A DNA stretch of 64,000 bases from Acidimicrobiia bacterium (GTDB lineage: Bacteria; Actinomycetota; Acidimicrobiia; Acidimicrobiales; Bin134). Positions 42,971 to 51,919 of the stretch are shown here, piece after piece (the stretch's first letter is position 1; the number at the start of each line of letters is the position of its first letter). The notes below the pieces were generated by a model, which was given only the letters and a program-made list of their open reading frames with translations, searched no databases and was not told the DNA's origin. Made by a program: the position numbers and the translations under genes. Location of the stretch: the NCBI GenBank assembly GCA_022825005.1, contig JAJDYU010000053.1, positions 1-64,000 on the forward strand. Reading direction: 5' to 3'.

Positions 42971-43837
42971 TCACGCGGGGATGACCACCGCCGGTTTGAC
43001 CATCCCCGGTTTGTGGGTTTCATAGACGGCCAAGAGCTGGCCCTGCGCTCCGAGAACGGCCCAGGGGCCGTCCCCCTCCGCGGCGATCTCCTCGGAAGCC
43101 AGCACCTGCCCGTTGGCCACCCTTCGACTTAGATCGGCATCTACCGCAACCGAGGGGTAGTCGCGCAGGGCCTTCTCCATCGACAACAGCTCTGGAGCGG
43201 AGACCGGACGAGCTTCCTCGATGGTGAACGAGCCGACCGCCACCCTCCGCAATGCCCGCAAGTGGCCCCCGCCCCCCAAGGCAGAGCCGATGTCGGCAGC
43301 AAGCGATCGGACGTAAGTGCCCGAAGAGCAGCTCACCTGCATCCTGTACACCCCCGCTTGGGCATCCACCAGGCCCACGGCCAGCTCGTGGACGGTCACC
43401 GGCCGAGCTTCCCGTTCGACCTCGATGCCCTCTCTAGCCAGTTCGTGCAGACGACGGCCCCCGATTTTGATGGCCGAGACCATAGGCGGCACCTGCATGA
43501 TGTCGCCGACGAATCGGGAAGCGGCCTCGGACACCTGCTGCGGGGTCACCCCGGACATGTTGTAAACCGCGGTGACCTCGCCGGACGCGTCCAAGGTGGT
43601 GGTCTCGGCACCCAAGACCAACTCGCCCACATACTTCTTGGAAAGCGGGGTGAGGAATCTCAGCAGCCTTGTGGCCCGACCCACCCCCAACAGCAGCACC
43701 CCGGTGGCGTCGGGATCAAGCGTCCCGGAATGCCCTACCTTGCGAGTGCCGAATACCCCCCTGGCCTTGGCCACTACATCATGGGAGGTCCACCCAGCCT
43801 CTTTGTCGATGACAGCCAGCCCGTCGGCGGTTGTCAC
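42971..43837 (-). CDS. truB: tRNA pseudouridine(55) synthase
   Basis: Isomerises U55 in the tRNA T-loop. It has 288 residues. The catalytic Asp is in GHSGTLDPDATGVLLLGVG, and the KKYVGELVLG and GTYVRSLAADIG motifs are intact. A PUA-like C-terminal part follows. The GTG start is the second copy of a 45-bp tandem duplication; the first copy carries an equivalent GTG that overlaps the rbfA stop but runs into TGA after 13 codons. Confidence 0.94.
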   Translation of the reverse strand: MTTADGLAVIDKEAGWTSHDVVAKARGVFGTRKVGHSGTLDPDATGVLLLGVGRATRLLRFLTPLSKKYVGELVLGAETTTLDASGEVTAVYNMSGVTPQQVSEAASRFVGDIMQVPPMVSAIKIGGRRLHELAREGIEVEREARPVTVHELAVGLVDAQAGVYRMQVSCSSGTYVRSLAADIGSALGGGGHLRALRRVAVGSFTIEEARPVSAPELLSMEKALRDYPSVAVDADLSRRVANGQVLASEEIAAEGDGPWAVLGAQGQLLAVYETHKPGMVKPAVVIPA

Positions 43838-43894
43838 TCTTCAGCCTCGGTCGATGACGGCCGGCCCATCAGCAATCGTCACTCTTCGGCCTCG
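43805..43894 (-). repeat. 45-bp tandem duplication across the rbfA stop / truB start
   Basis: Two adjacent 45-bp copies, 43850-43894 and 43805-43849, differ at about nine positions. Each contains a GAG/GAA-rich stop region, a GTGA start-stop overlap and codons like those of the first 11 of truB (VTIADGPAVID versus VTTADGLAVID). Confidence 0.9.
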
Positions 43895-44253
43895 TCGGCC
43901 AGATTCCGCAGTATCTGATCCACCCGCTCACCGGCTGAGATCGACGGGTCCAACGCGAACGACAGTTCGGGCACCCTCCGGACTGCGGCAGAGCGGGCCA
44001 CTGCCTGCTTGAGCTGATGGCCATGCTCCTCCAGCGCCTCCAAGGCCTCGGTGGCCGCCTCATCGTCCAAGGAGCTGATATACACCGTGGCCCGGCTCAG
44101 CTCGACGCTGGTCTCCACGCCGGTGACGCTGGTGAGCGCCAACCGGTCGTCGTCCAGCTGGGCCAGTTCAGAGGCCACGATCTCGCGCAGCAACTCCCCG
44201 AGACGGGCAGACCTGGAATAGCCGGAAGGTCGCGATGACCGGCTGCGAGCCAT
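43879..44253 (-). CDS. rbfA: 30S ribosome-binding factor A
   Basis: A KH-fold assembly factor for the 30S subunit, 124 residues. The family pattern is RLGELLREIVASELAQL, then SVTGVETSVELSRATVYIS, then RVPELSFALDPSISAGERVDQIL. The start is ATG 44253, 2 nt after the DUF503 stop. The longer frame (to 44355) would read through DUF503. The infB-DUF503-rbfA-truB order is typical of actinobacteria. Confidence 0.94.
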   Translation of the reverse strand: MARSRSSRPSGYSRSARLGELLREIVASELAQLDDDRLALTSVTGVETSVELSRATVYISSLDDEAATEALEALEEHGHQLKQAVARSAAVRRVPELSFALDPSISAGERVDQILRNLADEAEE

Positions 44254-44255
44254 GC

Positions 44256-44549
44256 CTATTCCTCGGTGTTGAGCCAATGGGCCGAAGAGTCGACCACCTC
44301 GATTTCGGGAATCGACCACAAAAACCGATCCACTTCGTCGGCCATTGTCCGGCATTGGCTGGGCTGTCCCGACACCAATGCCACTCCCACCTCGGCTCGC
44401 TGCCAGAGATCGGTGTGCCCGGTCTCCGCCACCGAGATGCCGAACTTGCGGGCCACGCCCAACAGCACCGGACGCAAGGCCGAGCGCCGCTCCTTCAGCG
44501 ACTGACAGCCCGGGATGTGCAAGTCGTAGACCACGGCGAGAACGTGCAT
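44256..44549 (-). CDS. DUF503 (YlxP-like) protein
   Basis: A 97-residue ferredoxin-like protein of the DUF503/YlxP family, found between infB and rbfA in many Gram-positives and implicated in ribosome maturation. The characteristic N-terminus is HVLAVVYDLHIPGCQSLKERR, and the block ARKFGISVAETGHTDLWQRAEVG is also present. Length and location match the family. The molecular role is not established. Confidence 0.92.
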   Translation of the reverse strand: MHVLAVVYDLHIPGCQSLKERRSALRPVLLGVARKFGISVAETGHTDLWQRAEVGVALVSGQPSQCRTMADEVDRFLWSIPEIEVVDSSAHWLNTEE

Positions 44550-44573
44550 CGGATCACCCCACCCCCTGTGCTG

Positions 44574-47276
44574 TCAGACTCGGGCGACTTCCCGCTCCTC
44601 AAACGTCTCGATGATGTCGCCCTGCTTGAGGTCTTGGAAGTCGGACAGGCCGATGCCGCACTCGAAACCGGACTGCACTTCGCGCACATCCTCTTTGAAT
44701 CGCTTGAGAGAGGAGACTGTGCCCCGCCAGATGACCGCGCCATCCCGCAGGAACCGGACTTTGGAACCCCGGGTGATGGCCCCGTTGAGCACGTAGCAGC
44801 CGGCCACCGCTCCGACCCGGGGAATCCGAAAGATCTCCCGCACCTCGGCATCGCCGGTAACGACTTCTTCGAACTCCGGCGCCAGCATTCCCACCATGGC
44901 GTTTTCCACGTCCTCGATCAGGCTGTAGATGATCTCGTAGGTGCGGATCTCCACTTTCTCCAGCTCGGCCAGCTCTCTGGCCTTGCGATCGGGCCTGACG
45001 TTGAATCCGATGATGGTGGCGTTTGACGCGGCAGCCAACTGGATGTCATTGGCAGTCACCCCGCCAACACCTCGGTGGACGAAGGCCAGCTTCACCTCAT
45101 CGCGCCCTAGGCGCTGGAGGCTGTCTACCACTGCTTCCAGCGATCCGTTCACATCGGCTTTGACGATGAGGTTCAGCGTGGCGGTCTCCCCAGCCTGTAT
45201 CTGGCTGAAGATGTCCTCCAGGCGCGCCCCGCCGGTGGTGGCAGCAGCGTCCCGGCCCAGGCTGGCGATCCGCTGGGAGTGCTCTCTGGTCTGGGCGACC
45301 TTGGCCGCCACTTTTTCGTTGGGGGCCACTACAAAGGCATCCCCGGCGTTGGCCACGTCGGAAAGGCCGAGAACCTGCACTGGCTTCGACGGCATGGCCT
45401 CCTTGATCTGGTTGCCGCGGTCGTCGAGCAAAGCCCGGACCCGCCCCCAAGATGCTCCCGCTACCACTGGGTCGCCTCGCCTCAGAGTTCCGTGCTGGAC
45501 CAAAAGGGTGGCCACCGGACCTCGTCCGATGTCCAAGTTGGATTCCAACACCACTCCTCGGGCTCGACCCTGCGGATCAGCCCGCAGATCTTCCACCTCG
45601 GCCACTACGGCCAACTGTTCCAGCAGGTCGTCGATTCCCAGGTTCTGAAGAGCAGAGACCTCCACCATGATGGTCTCGCCACCCCACTGCTCGGGCACCA
45701 GCTCGTGCTCGGAGAGCTGCTGCATAGTCCGATTGGGGTCGGCGTTGTTGCGATCGATCTTGTTGACGGCCACCACGATGGGCACGTCGGCGGCCCGGGC
45801 ATGGTTGATGGCCTCCAAGGTCTGGGGCATCACGCCGTCGTCGGCCGCTACCACCAGAACCACGATGTCGGTAGCGTCGGCTCCCCGGGCCCGCATCGCC
45901 GTGAACGCGGCGTGGCCGGGTGTGTCTATGAACGTCAGCGTTCGCCCTTCTTTGTCCACCTGATAGGCGCCGATGTGCTGGGTGATGCCCCCGGCCTCGC
46001 CCTCGGCCACGTTGGCATTGCGGATCTGGTCGAGGAGCTTGGTCTTTCCATGGTCCACGTGACCCATAACAGTGATAACCGGAGGCCGGATCGGGGAGTC
46101 ATCGGCAAGCTCACCTTGGTCGAAGTCAGCCTCCAGCAGCTTGAGCAGCTCGTTCTCCTGCTCCTCACCAGGATCGACTAGTCGGACCTCGGCGCCCACT
46201 TCGGCGGCAAAGAGCTCGATCATGTCGTCGGTCAGGGACTGGGTCGCGGTGACCATCTCACCCTGCTGCATGAGGAACCGGACTACGTCGGCCGCCGTCT
46301 GGTTCAGCTTGGGACCCACTTCTAGAGGAGTGGACGCCCGCTCGATCACAACCTCACCCGTTGGAGCGGCCGCATCCGTCGGGGTGTAGTCGGGGATGTT
46401 CATGGGCTGGAGGTCTTCAGCCACCCGCCGACGCCGTCGACTCTTGCGCCGCCTCTGCTGAGGACGCTGGGGCCCCCCTCTGCCTCGACCTGCTGGGCCT
46501 CCAGGGCCGCTGGGAGGCCCTCCTAGGGCTCCAGACGGGCCGCGTGCCGGCAATGGCGCCTGAGACCGGCCGGGGGTAGCCACCCCGGGCCCCTGGGTTC
46601 CGACTGCCGGGCGAACAGGACCGCGCGGACCCCTGCGGGGGCTTGGTGACGGACCCCGACCGCCTCTTCCCGGAGGTGGGGGAATCGGCTTGCCCGAAGA
46701 CGACGTGGGCGGTCGGCCGGGGGGCGGGGGAATCGGCTTGCCCGAGCGGGAAACAGGTGGACTGGTTCGAGCAGCGGCGGCCGGCTGGGCCGCGGGCGGC
46801 TCGGATGCCGGCTTGGGGGCGCTTCGCGGTGGCGGGGACGGGACGGCGGGGGGAGGCTCAGCCGCAGGTTCTACCGGGCGGGGGCGGGGAGACATCCCGC
46901 CACTGGACGTGACCACCCGCGTCGGCTTCGGGGGTGGTTCGGGCTCCGGCTCAGGCTCGAGCTCGGGCTCAGGTACCGACTTGAGCTCGGGTTCCGGCTC
47001 CGGCTCGGGCTCTGCTTCGGGTTCGGGCTCTGGTTCGGGTTCCGGCTCGGGCTCGGGCTCTGGTTCGGGCTCGGGCTCTGGTTCCGGCTCCGGCTCGGGT
47101 GGACGGATCAGGCCATCACGATGCGCACGCCGCCGGACGCGGTCCGCTTGAGCATCCACGATGCTCGATGAATGGCTGTTGACGCCGATCCCCAGAGTCA
47201 CGCAGAGATCAAGCGTTTCCTTGTTCGTGAGGCCGAGCTCGCGGGCAAGCTCGTACACCCGAATTTTTGCTGGCAA
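44574..47276 (-). CDS. infB: Translation initiation factor IF-2
   Basis: GTPase that places initiator tRNA on the 30S subunit, 900 residues. The N-terminal IF2N motif is [15 protein letters not shown]. Residues 59-117 are an almost pure Glu-Pro repeat, followed by a Pro/Gly/Arg-rich segment. The G domain has G1 GHVDHGKT, the switch-[10 protein letters not shown] and NKID, and C1/C2 domains complete the protein. I place the start at TTG 47276, which matches the usual family N-terminus and follows AGAAAGAG. The earlier in-frame start at 47318 lies inside a hairpin. Confidence 0.95.
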   Translation of the reverse strand: MPAKIRVYELARELGLTNKETLDLCVTLGIGVNSHSSSIVDAQADRVRRRAHRDGLIRPPEPEPEPEPEPEPEPEPEPEPEPEPEPEAEPEPEPEPELKSVPEPELEPEPEPEPPPKPTRVVTSSGGMSPRPRPVEPAAEPPPAVPSPPPRSAPKPASEPPAAQPAAAARTSPPVSRSGKPIPPPPGRPPTSSSGKPIPPPPGRGGRGPSPSPRRGPRGPVRPAVGTQGPGVATPGRSQAPLPARGPSGALGGPPSGPGGPAGRGRGGPQRPQQRRRKSRRRRRVAEDLQPMNIPDYTPTDAAAPTGEVVIERASTPLEVGPKLNQTAADVVRFLMQQGEMVTATQSLTDDMIELFAAEVGAEVRLVDPGEEQENELLKLLEADFDQGELADDSPIRPPVITVMGHVDHGKTKLLDQIRNANVAEGEAGGITQHIGAYQVDKEGRTLTFIDTPGHAAFTAMRARGADATDIVVLVVAADDGVMPQTLEAINHARAADVPIVVAVNKIDRNNADPNRTMQQLSEHELVPEQWGGETIMVEVSALQNLGIDDLLEQLAVVAEVEDLRADPQGRARGVVLESNLDIGRGPVATLLVQHGTLRRGDPVVAGASWGRVRALLDDRGNQIKEAMPSKPVQVLGLSDVANAGDAFVVAPNEKVAAKVAQTREHSQRIASLGRDAAATTGGARLEDIFSQIQAGETATLNLIVKADVNGSLEAVVDSLQRLGRDEVKLAFVHRGVGGVTANDIQLAAASNATIIGFNVRPDRKARELAELEKVEIRTYEIIYSLIEDVENAMVGMLAPEFEEVVTGDAEVREIFRIPRVGAVAGCYVLNGAITRGSKVRFLRDGAVIWRGTVSSLKRFKEDVREVQSGFECGIGLSDFQDLKQGDIIETFEEREVARV
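46926..47102 (-). repeat. Glu-Pro coding microrepeat in infB
   Basis: A 177-bp stretch built from degenerate GAG/GAA-CCG/CCC hexamers. It encodes about 25 Glu-Pro dipeptides interrupted by a short ELKSV segment. The codons vary, which argues for selection on the peptide as well as slippage of the DNA. Confidence 0.85.
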
Positions 47277-47309
47277 ATGGCTCTTTCTTGGTCCGTCCGC
47301 AATGCGCGG

Positions 47310-47327
47310 CCGACCCACACGGGTCGG
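47310..47327 (-). other. Hairpin in the nusA-infB spacer
   Basis: CCGACCC and GGGTCGG form a 7-bp stem with a GTGT loop, followed by a second small CCGC/GCGG hairpin, 34 nt before the TTG start of infB. There is no T-run, so attenuation or mRNA processing is more likely than termination. Confidence 0.4.
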
Positions 47328-47385
47328 GGATTTATCTTCTCACGCCCAGCCGTCGGATTTCGAAGTCAATCCGAGGCGCTGGTCT

Positions 47386-48549
47386 CTACCCCGTTGGAGG
47401 ACCGCCTTCCACTGTTTCCCCCAACTGCTCGGCCGGGCTCCCCTCGGTGCCTTCGGCGGCCCATTCCTCCGCCGAAAGCGCGGGACCCCCTTCAGCTGGT
47501 CGCCAGACCTGCTCGCCGGTTGTCTCGTCTACCACCCATTCTCCCTCGGCCCAGTCCATCTCCTCATAGGCGGCTTCCTGGGCCAGCTGTGTTTCGCTTT
47601 TGATGTCGATTCGCCATCCGGTCAATCGAGCAGACAGCCGGGCGTTCTGGCCTTCTTTTCCTATGGCCAGCGAGAGTTGGTAGTCGGGCACGATGACCTC
47701 GGCAACCCCGGACTCCTCGTCGATGGAGACCTCTTTGATCTTGGCTGGCGAAAGCGCCTTGGCCACGAAGTCGGCCGGATCCTCCGCAAAGGGGACGATG
47801 TCGATCTTCTCCCCCCGAAGCTCGTTGACCACCATGCGCACCCGGGCACCCCGGGCGCCAACGCACGCTCCAACGGGATCCACGTTGGTGTCGTTGGACG
47901 ACACTGCGATCTTTGTTCGATGGCCGGGCTCTCGGGCGCACGCCTTGATCTCCACCACGCCGTCGGCGATCTCGGGCACCTCTAACTCGAACAGCCGCCT
48001 GATCAGTCCGGGATGAGTGCGGCTGACCACGATCTGCGGACCCTTGGCCGTTTTGCGAACCTCCACGATGTAGGCCTTGAGGCGGCTGTTGGCATCGGGG
48101 CGCTCAAAGGGCACCTGCTCGGCCTGGGGCAAAAGCGCCTCCACTCGGCCCAAATCCAGCAAGGTGTAGCGGGCATCGTTCTGCTGAATGATCCCGGTCA
48201 CGATGTCGCCCTCGCGCCCGGCGTATTCCTCGTACTTGAGCTCGCGCTCCACCTCTCGAATCCGCTGCATCATGACCTGCTTGGCCGTTTGGGCCGCGAT
48301 GCGGCCAAAGCCGTCGGGGGTCACGTCGAACGGCTCCCCGATGGGCTCGCCGTCGTCATCTAGCTTCTGTGCGAAAACCTGGATGTCGGCCGTCTCGGGA
48401 TTGATCGTGACCCAGGCGTATTCCTCGCTGTCGGGCATCCGCTTATAGGCCGATTCAAGGGCATCGGCTAGGGCAGCCAGCAAAGCGTCCACCGAGATTC
48501 CCTTGTCTGCGGCCAGCGCTTGCAGGGCTTCCAGCATGTCGGGATTCAT
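47386..48549 (-). CDS. nusA: Transcription termination/antitermination protein NusA
   Basis: RNA-polymerase-associated factor of 387 residues: N-terminal RNAP-binding domain, S1 domain (REGDIVTGIIQQNDARYTLLD), KH1 and KH2 (GACVGARGARVRMVVNELRGEKIDIV; SLAIGKEGQNARLSARLTG, quoted as short landmarks). It ends after KH2 with a short acidic, Pro/Gly-rich tail and has no extra acidic repeats. The start ATG overlaps the rimP stop (ATGA). ylxR, usually next, is missing. Confidence 0.95.
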   Translation of the reverse strand: MNPDMLEALQALAADKGISVDALLAALADALESAYKRMPDSEEYAWVTINPETADIQVFAQKLDDDGEPIGEPFDVTPDGFGRIAAQTAKQVMMQRIREVERELKYEEYAGREGDIVTGIIQQNDARYTLLDLGRVEALLPQAEQVPFERPDANSRLKAYIVEVRKTAKGPQIVVSRTHPGLIRRLFELEVPEIADGVVEIKACAREPGHRTKIAVSSNDTNVDPVGACVGARGARVRMVVNELRGEKIDIVPFAEDPADFVAKALSPAKIKEVSIDEESGVAEVIVPDYQLSLAIGKEGQNARLSARLTGWRIDIKSETQLAQEAAYEEMDWAEGEWVVDETTGEQVWRPAEGGPALSAEEWAAEGTEGSPAEQLGETVEGGPPTG

Positions 48550-49028
48550 CGGCTGCTCTTCTCCTTAGTCTTATTCTTCGGCACCGGACCCCATTCGAAT
48601 ACGGTCCTGGCCTTGGTGATGTCGCTGAACGCCAGTCTGCGGGGAACTCCGTCTTCTTCTATGGTAATCCCATCATCGTCGCATTCCCTCAGCACACCCT
48701 GAATTCGGCGTTGCCCCTCGATTTGGGGGCCCAGCTTCACGCTTATGGTCTCGCCCATAGCTCGGGCATAGTGCTCAGGCCGGCGCAGAGGCCGCTCCAG
48801 GCCAGGACTGGTGATCTCCAGGTTGTAGCGGCCGGGGACGAGATCTTCGTCGTCCAGCAGTCGGGAGGCCACCTTGGAGGCGTCGGCCACCTCATCCAGG
48901 CTGACGCCGCCGGGCTTGTCCACGATGATGCGCAACACCCCACCTCCATAGGTGAGGTCGTACACCTCTAGGCCCCTCCCCTGGAATAAGGGCGCGAGCA
49001 GGTCATTCACATTGTCTGTTACTGACAT
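48546..49028 (-). CDS. rimP: Ribosome maturation factor RimP
   Basis: Assembly factor for the 30S head, 160 residues. The family pattern is VYDLTYGGGVLRIIVDKPGGVSLDEVADASKVASRLLD (short landmarks: RIIVDKPGGVSLDEVA), then YNLEITSPGLERPL. GGAAAGGGGCGAG precedes the ATG. First gene of the rimP-nusA-infB-DUF503-rbfA-truB run. Confidence 0.94.
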   Translation of the reverse strand: MSVTDNVNDLLAPLFQGRGLEVYDLTYGGGVLRIIVDKPGGVSLDEVADASKVASRLLDDEDLVPGRYNLEITSPGLERPLRRPEHYARAMGETISVKLGPQIEGQRRIQGVLRECDDDGITIEEDGVPRRLAFSDITKARTVFEWGPVPKNKTKEKSSR

Positions 49029-49087
49029 CTCGCCCCTTTCCTAGGCCGACGGTGGACCGGTTTTCTGGCCGGTCTCCAAAGTGAGAA

Positions 49088-49109
49088 GGCGTGGGCACCA
49101 GCCCACGCC
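49088..49109 (-). terminator. Likely terminator after proS
   Basis: On the minus strand GGCGTGGG and CCCACGCC form a perfect 8-bp stem with a 6-nt loop, followed by TTCTCACTTT. It separates the ispG-proS operon from rimP. The T-run is imperfect. Confidence 0.5.
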
Positions 49110-49220
49110 CAACCTGCCTATAGAGCTTGACTATTACAGAGCTCAACTATGGAGATCGACGATACTCCGCCAATCTTACCCGCTGAACGCTGGTATGTCG
49201 TTGCACAGGCGGGGCATATT

Positions 49221-50633
49221 TCAGTAGCTGCGGCCACATACCGCCACGAGATCGGACTCATCGCCATCTTGGGGCAACGACCCGTCGGGGCGCTGCAAAC
49301 ACCGCACGGTGATCGCTTCCTCAGCAAGGGCAGCTTCTCCTTCAGGACCGAGCTTTGCCCAAGAAATGCGGGCAAATCCGGTGGCCGCCGCCTCCCGCAC
49401 CTCATCTGCCGTAGTGGCCTCTGAAATCAGAGAGTCCCTCCAGGCCAGGGCATCGTCGTAGATGCGCTTTTGGATGTCCACTAGCAGCGATTCCACCCGC
49501 GACGGCACTTGGGAGAGGCTGACCGCCTCCTTTTCGCCGCCAATCCGGGAGACCAGAGTGGCCTGCCCCTGCTCCAGATCGCGGGGACCGATCTCCACCC
49601 TGACCGGCACGCCCTTGAGCTCCCAGTCGGTGGCTCGGCGGCCGAACCCCGTTCCCGTCCTATCGTCCAACCTCGCCCGAATTCCGGCCGCGCCAAGCTC
49701 ATCGGCCAGTCGGCGGCAGCTATCCACCACTCCCTCGGCGTCTCGCACCGCGACGACGGCGGCTTGTATGGGGGCCAACCGAGGCGGGACGACCAAACCC
49801 CGATCGTCGCCGTGCGCCATGATCAGCCCGCCCACCATTCGAGACGACACTCCCCATGAGGTTTGCCAGACATGCGACTGGTTGCCCTCGCCATCTAGAT
49901 ACGTGATGTCGAACATGGTCGCGAAGCTCTGACCCAGCTCGTGGGAGGTCCCCATCTGGAGCGCCTTGCCGTCGCGCATCATCCCTTCGAGGCACATCGA
50001 GTTGATGGCCCCGGGAAACCGCTCAGCCTCGGTCTTGTATCCGATTAGCACTGGGATGGCCAGCACCGACTCCATGAAGTCCCGATACACCTCGTGGAGT
50101 ATCTGGGCGGCGTAGTCGCGGGCTTCCTGGCGAGTGGCGTGGGCAGTGTGGCCCTCCTGCCACAAGAACTCGGTGGTTCGCAGGAAGATCCGAGGGCGCA
50201 TCTCCCAGCGGACCACATTGGCCCACTGATTGATCAGCAGCGGGAGGTCGCGATGGCTCTGCACCCATTTGGAGAAATAGGCGTTGATGATGGTCTCGCT
50301 GGTGGGGCGCACCACCACCGGCTCGGCCAGTTCGCGGCCCCCGCCCTGGGTGACCACGGCCAGTTCGGGACTGAAGCCTTCGACGTGGTCGGACTCCCGA
50401 TTCAGGTAGCTCTCAGGGATGAACAGCGGGAAATAGGCGTTGTCGGCCCCAGCCGCCTTGATGCGCTGGTCCACCTCGGCCTGCATCCGCTCCCAGAGGG
50501 CGTACCCGTAGGGTCGGATCACCATGGTGCCCCGCACCGGCCCGTTGTCGGCCAGCTCCGCCTTGTTGAGTATGTCCTGATACCAGCGGGGGAAATCCTC
50601 GTTCTGCGGGGTGAGCACCCCTTGCTTGGCCAT
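49221..50633 (-). CDS. proS: Prolyl-tRNA synthetase, eukaryote/archaeal-type
   Basis: Class II aminoacyl-tRNA synthetase. The length of about 470 residues, with a single catalytic core plus anticodon domain and no editing insertion, marks the type found in archaea and eukaryotes (often called type 3), not the 560-600-residue bacterial type. Motif 2 FLRTTEFLWQEGHTAHAT and motif 3 HGDDRGLVVPPRLAP are clear. The C-terminus ends in an aromatic Tyr (CGRSY), as in this type. The start is ATG 50633, with GTG 50639 overlapping the ispG stop as the alternative. Confidence 0.93.
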   Translation of the reverse strand: MAKQGVLTPQNEDFPRWYQDILNKAELADNGPVRGTMVIRPYGYALWERMQAEVDQRIKAAGADNAYFPLFIPESYLNRESDHVEGFSPELAVVTQGGGRELAEPVVVRPTSETIINAYFSKWVQSHRDLPLLINQWANVVRWEMRPRIFLRTTEFLWQEGHTAHATRQEARDYAAQILHEVYRDFMESVLAIPVLIGYKTEAERFPGAINSMCLEGMMRDGKALQMGTSHELGQSFATMFDITYLDGEGNQSHVWQTSWGVSSRMVGGLIMAHGDDRGLVVPPRLAPIQAAVVAVRDAEGVVDSCRRLADELGAAGIRARLDDRTGTGFGRRATDWELKGVPVRVEIGPRDLEQGQATLVSRIGGEKEAVSLSQVPSRVESLLVDIQKRIYDDALAWRDSLISEATTADEVREAAATGFARISWAKLGPEGEAALAEEAITVRCLQRPDGSLPQDGDESDLVAVCGRSY

Positions 50634-50635
50634 CC

Positions 50636-51859
50636 TCACCCTCTCTTGCGGATCAACTCGATCTTCTCGCTCGACTGATTGGCGTCCTCGCCCTGCTCGG
50701 CCAGCAGACGGCTCCGGTCGCGTTCGGCCTCTCGGGCGGCGGCCACTGTGTCGGCTTTGGCCAATGCGGCCTCAGCCCCATGCTCGTGAATGAGCTCCGC
50801 CCACTCCACCAGTGAAGTCACCATGTTCTCCTCGGCAACGACAGCAACGTTGCGACCCTTGACGAATAGATGACCTCGCTTGTTGCCAGCCGCGATGCCG
50901 ATGTCGGCGTCGCGCGCCTCGCCAGGTCCGTTGACCACGCAGCCCATGACCGCCACCTGCAAGGGGATCTCCCGGTCGCCGAACGCCTCCATGGCCTGCT
51001 CCGCCACCGCGTAGACGTCGATCTCGGCTCGCCCGCAGCTCGGGCAGGCGATCAGGTCCACGTTTTTGCGCTCTCGCAGCCCCATGGACTCAAGGAGTTG
51101 GCGGCCGGCTTTGGCCTCTTGCACCGGATCGGCGGTAAGGCTGTAGCGGATGGTGTCGCCAATGCCCTCGGCCAATAGCGTGCCGATGCCAACGGTCGAC
51201 TTGATCAACCCCACCGGGGGTGGCCCCGCTTCGGTCACCCCGAGGTGCAGAGGATGGTCGGTGACCTCGGACAGCTGCCGGTAGGACTCGATCATGAGGG
51301 GCACGCTGGATGCCTTGACCGAGATCTTGACATTGTCGAAGTCCACATCTGCGAAATAGTCGAGCTCCATCTGGGCCGACTCCACCATGGCCTCAGGGGT
51401 CACCCGGTCGCCGTACTTTCGGTAGAGATCGGGGTGCAACGATCCCCCGTTCACCCCGATTCGAATGGGAACCCCTCGATCCCGGCACTCCGAGGCCACC
51501 GTTCGTATGTGCTCGGGCTTGCGGATGTTCCCGGGATTCAGCCTCAGGCACTGGACCCCGGCGTCCAAGGCGGCCAGCGCCATGCGGTACTGGTGGTGAA
51601 TGTCGGCCACGATGGGCACTGGAGACCGGGGCACGATCTGGGCCAGCCCCTCGGCAGCCTCGATCTCATTGCAGGTGCAACGCACAATGTCGGCGCCCGC
51701 CGCGGCCAGGGCGTATATCTGCTGAAGAGTGCCCTCCACATCAGCGGTGCGAGTGGTGGTCATGGATTGGACAGTGATGGGCGCGCCGTCGCCGACGGCC
51801 ACATCCCCCACATGGATCCGACGGGTCGGACGCCGCTCGAAAGCTGCCTCGACTTCCAT
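50636..51859 (-). CDS. ispG: 4-hydroxy-3-methylbut-2-enyl diphosphate synthase
   Basis: Iron-sulfur enzyme of the MEP isoprenoid pathway, 407 residues from ATG 51859 (an in-frame TTG at 51907 is possible). RRPTRRIHVGDVAVGDGAPI near the start and the TIM-barrel core are typical. The [4Fe-4S] ligands are in CPSCGRAEID and MGCVVNGPGEA. The C-terminal tail of about 50 residues is charged. It lies 60 nt after rseP in the dxr-rseP-ispG-proS run. Confidence 0.94.
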   Translation of the reverse strand: MEVEAAFERRPTRRIHVGDVAVGDGAPITVQSMTTTRTADVEGTLQQIYALAAAGADIVRCTCNEIEAAEGLAQIVPRSPVPIVADIHHQYRMALAALDAGVQCLRLNPGNIRKPEHIRTVASECRDRGVPIRIGVNGGSLHPDLYRKYGDRVTPEAMVESAQMELDYFADVDFDNVKISVKASSVPLMIESYRQLSEVTDHPLHLGVTEAGPPPVGLIKSTVGIGTLLAEGIGDTIRYSLTADPVQEAKAGRQLLESMGLRERKNVDLIACPSCGRAEIDVYAVAEQAMEAFGDREIPLQVAVMGCVVNGPGEARDADIGIAAGNKRGHLFVKGRNVAVVAEENMVTSLVEWAELIHEHGAEAALAKADTVAAAREAERDRSRLLAEQGEDANQSSEKIELIRKRG

Positions 51860-51919
51860 GCCCTCAGCTTGGCACGCCCGGCGGGCGGCATTGGTAATCG
51901 CCTGCAACCATCACATTCC

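Noticed and set aside
46926-47102. Possible CRISPR or satellite array in the regular GC-rich repeats
   Set aside because: The repeats are hexamer-based, lie in frame inside infB, and lack spacer-repeat alternation.
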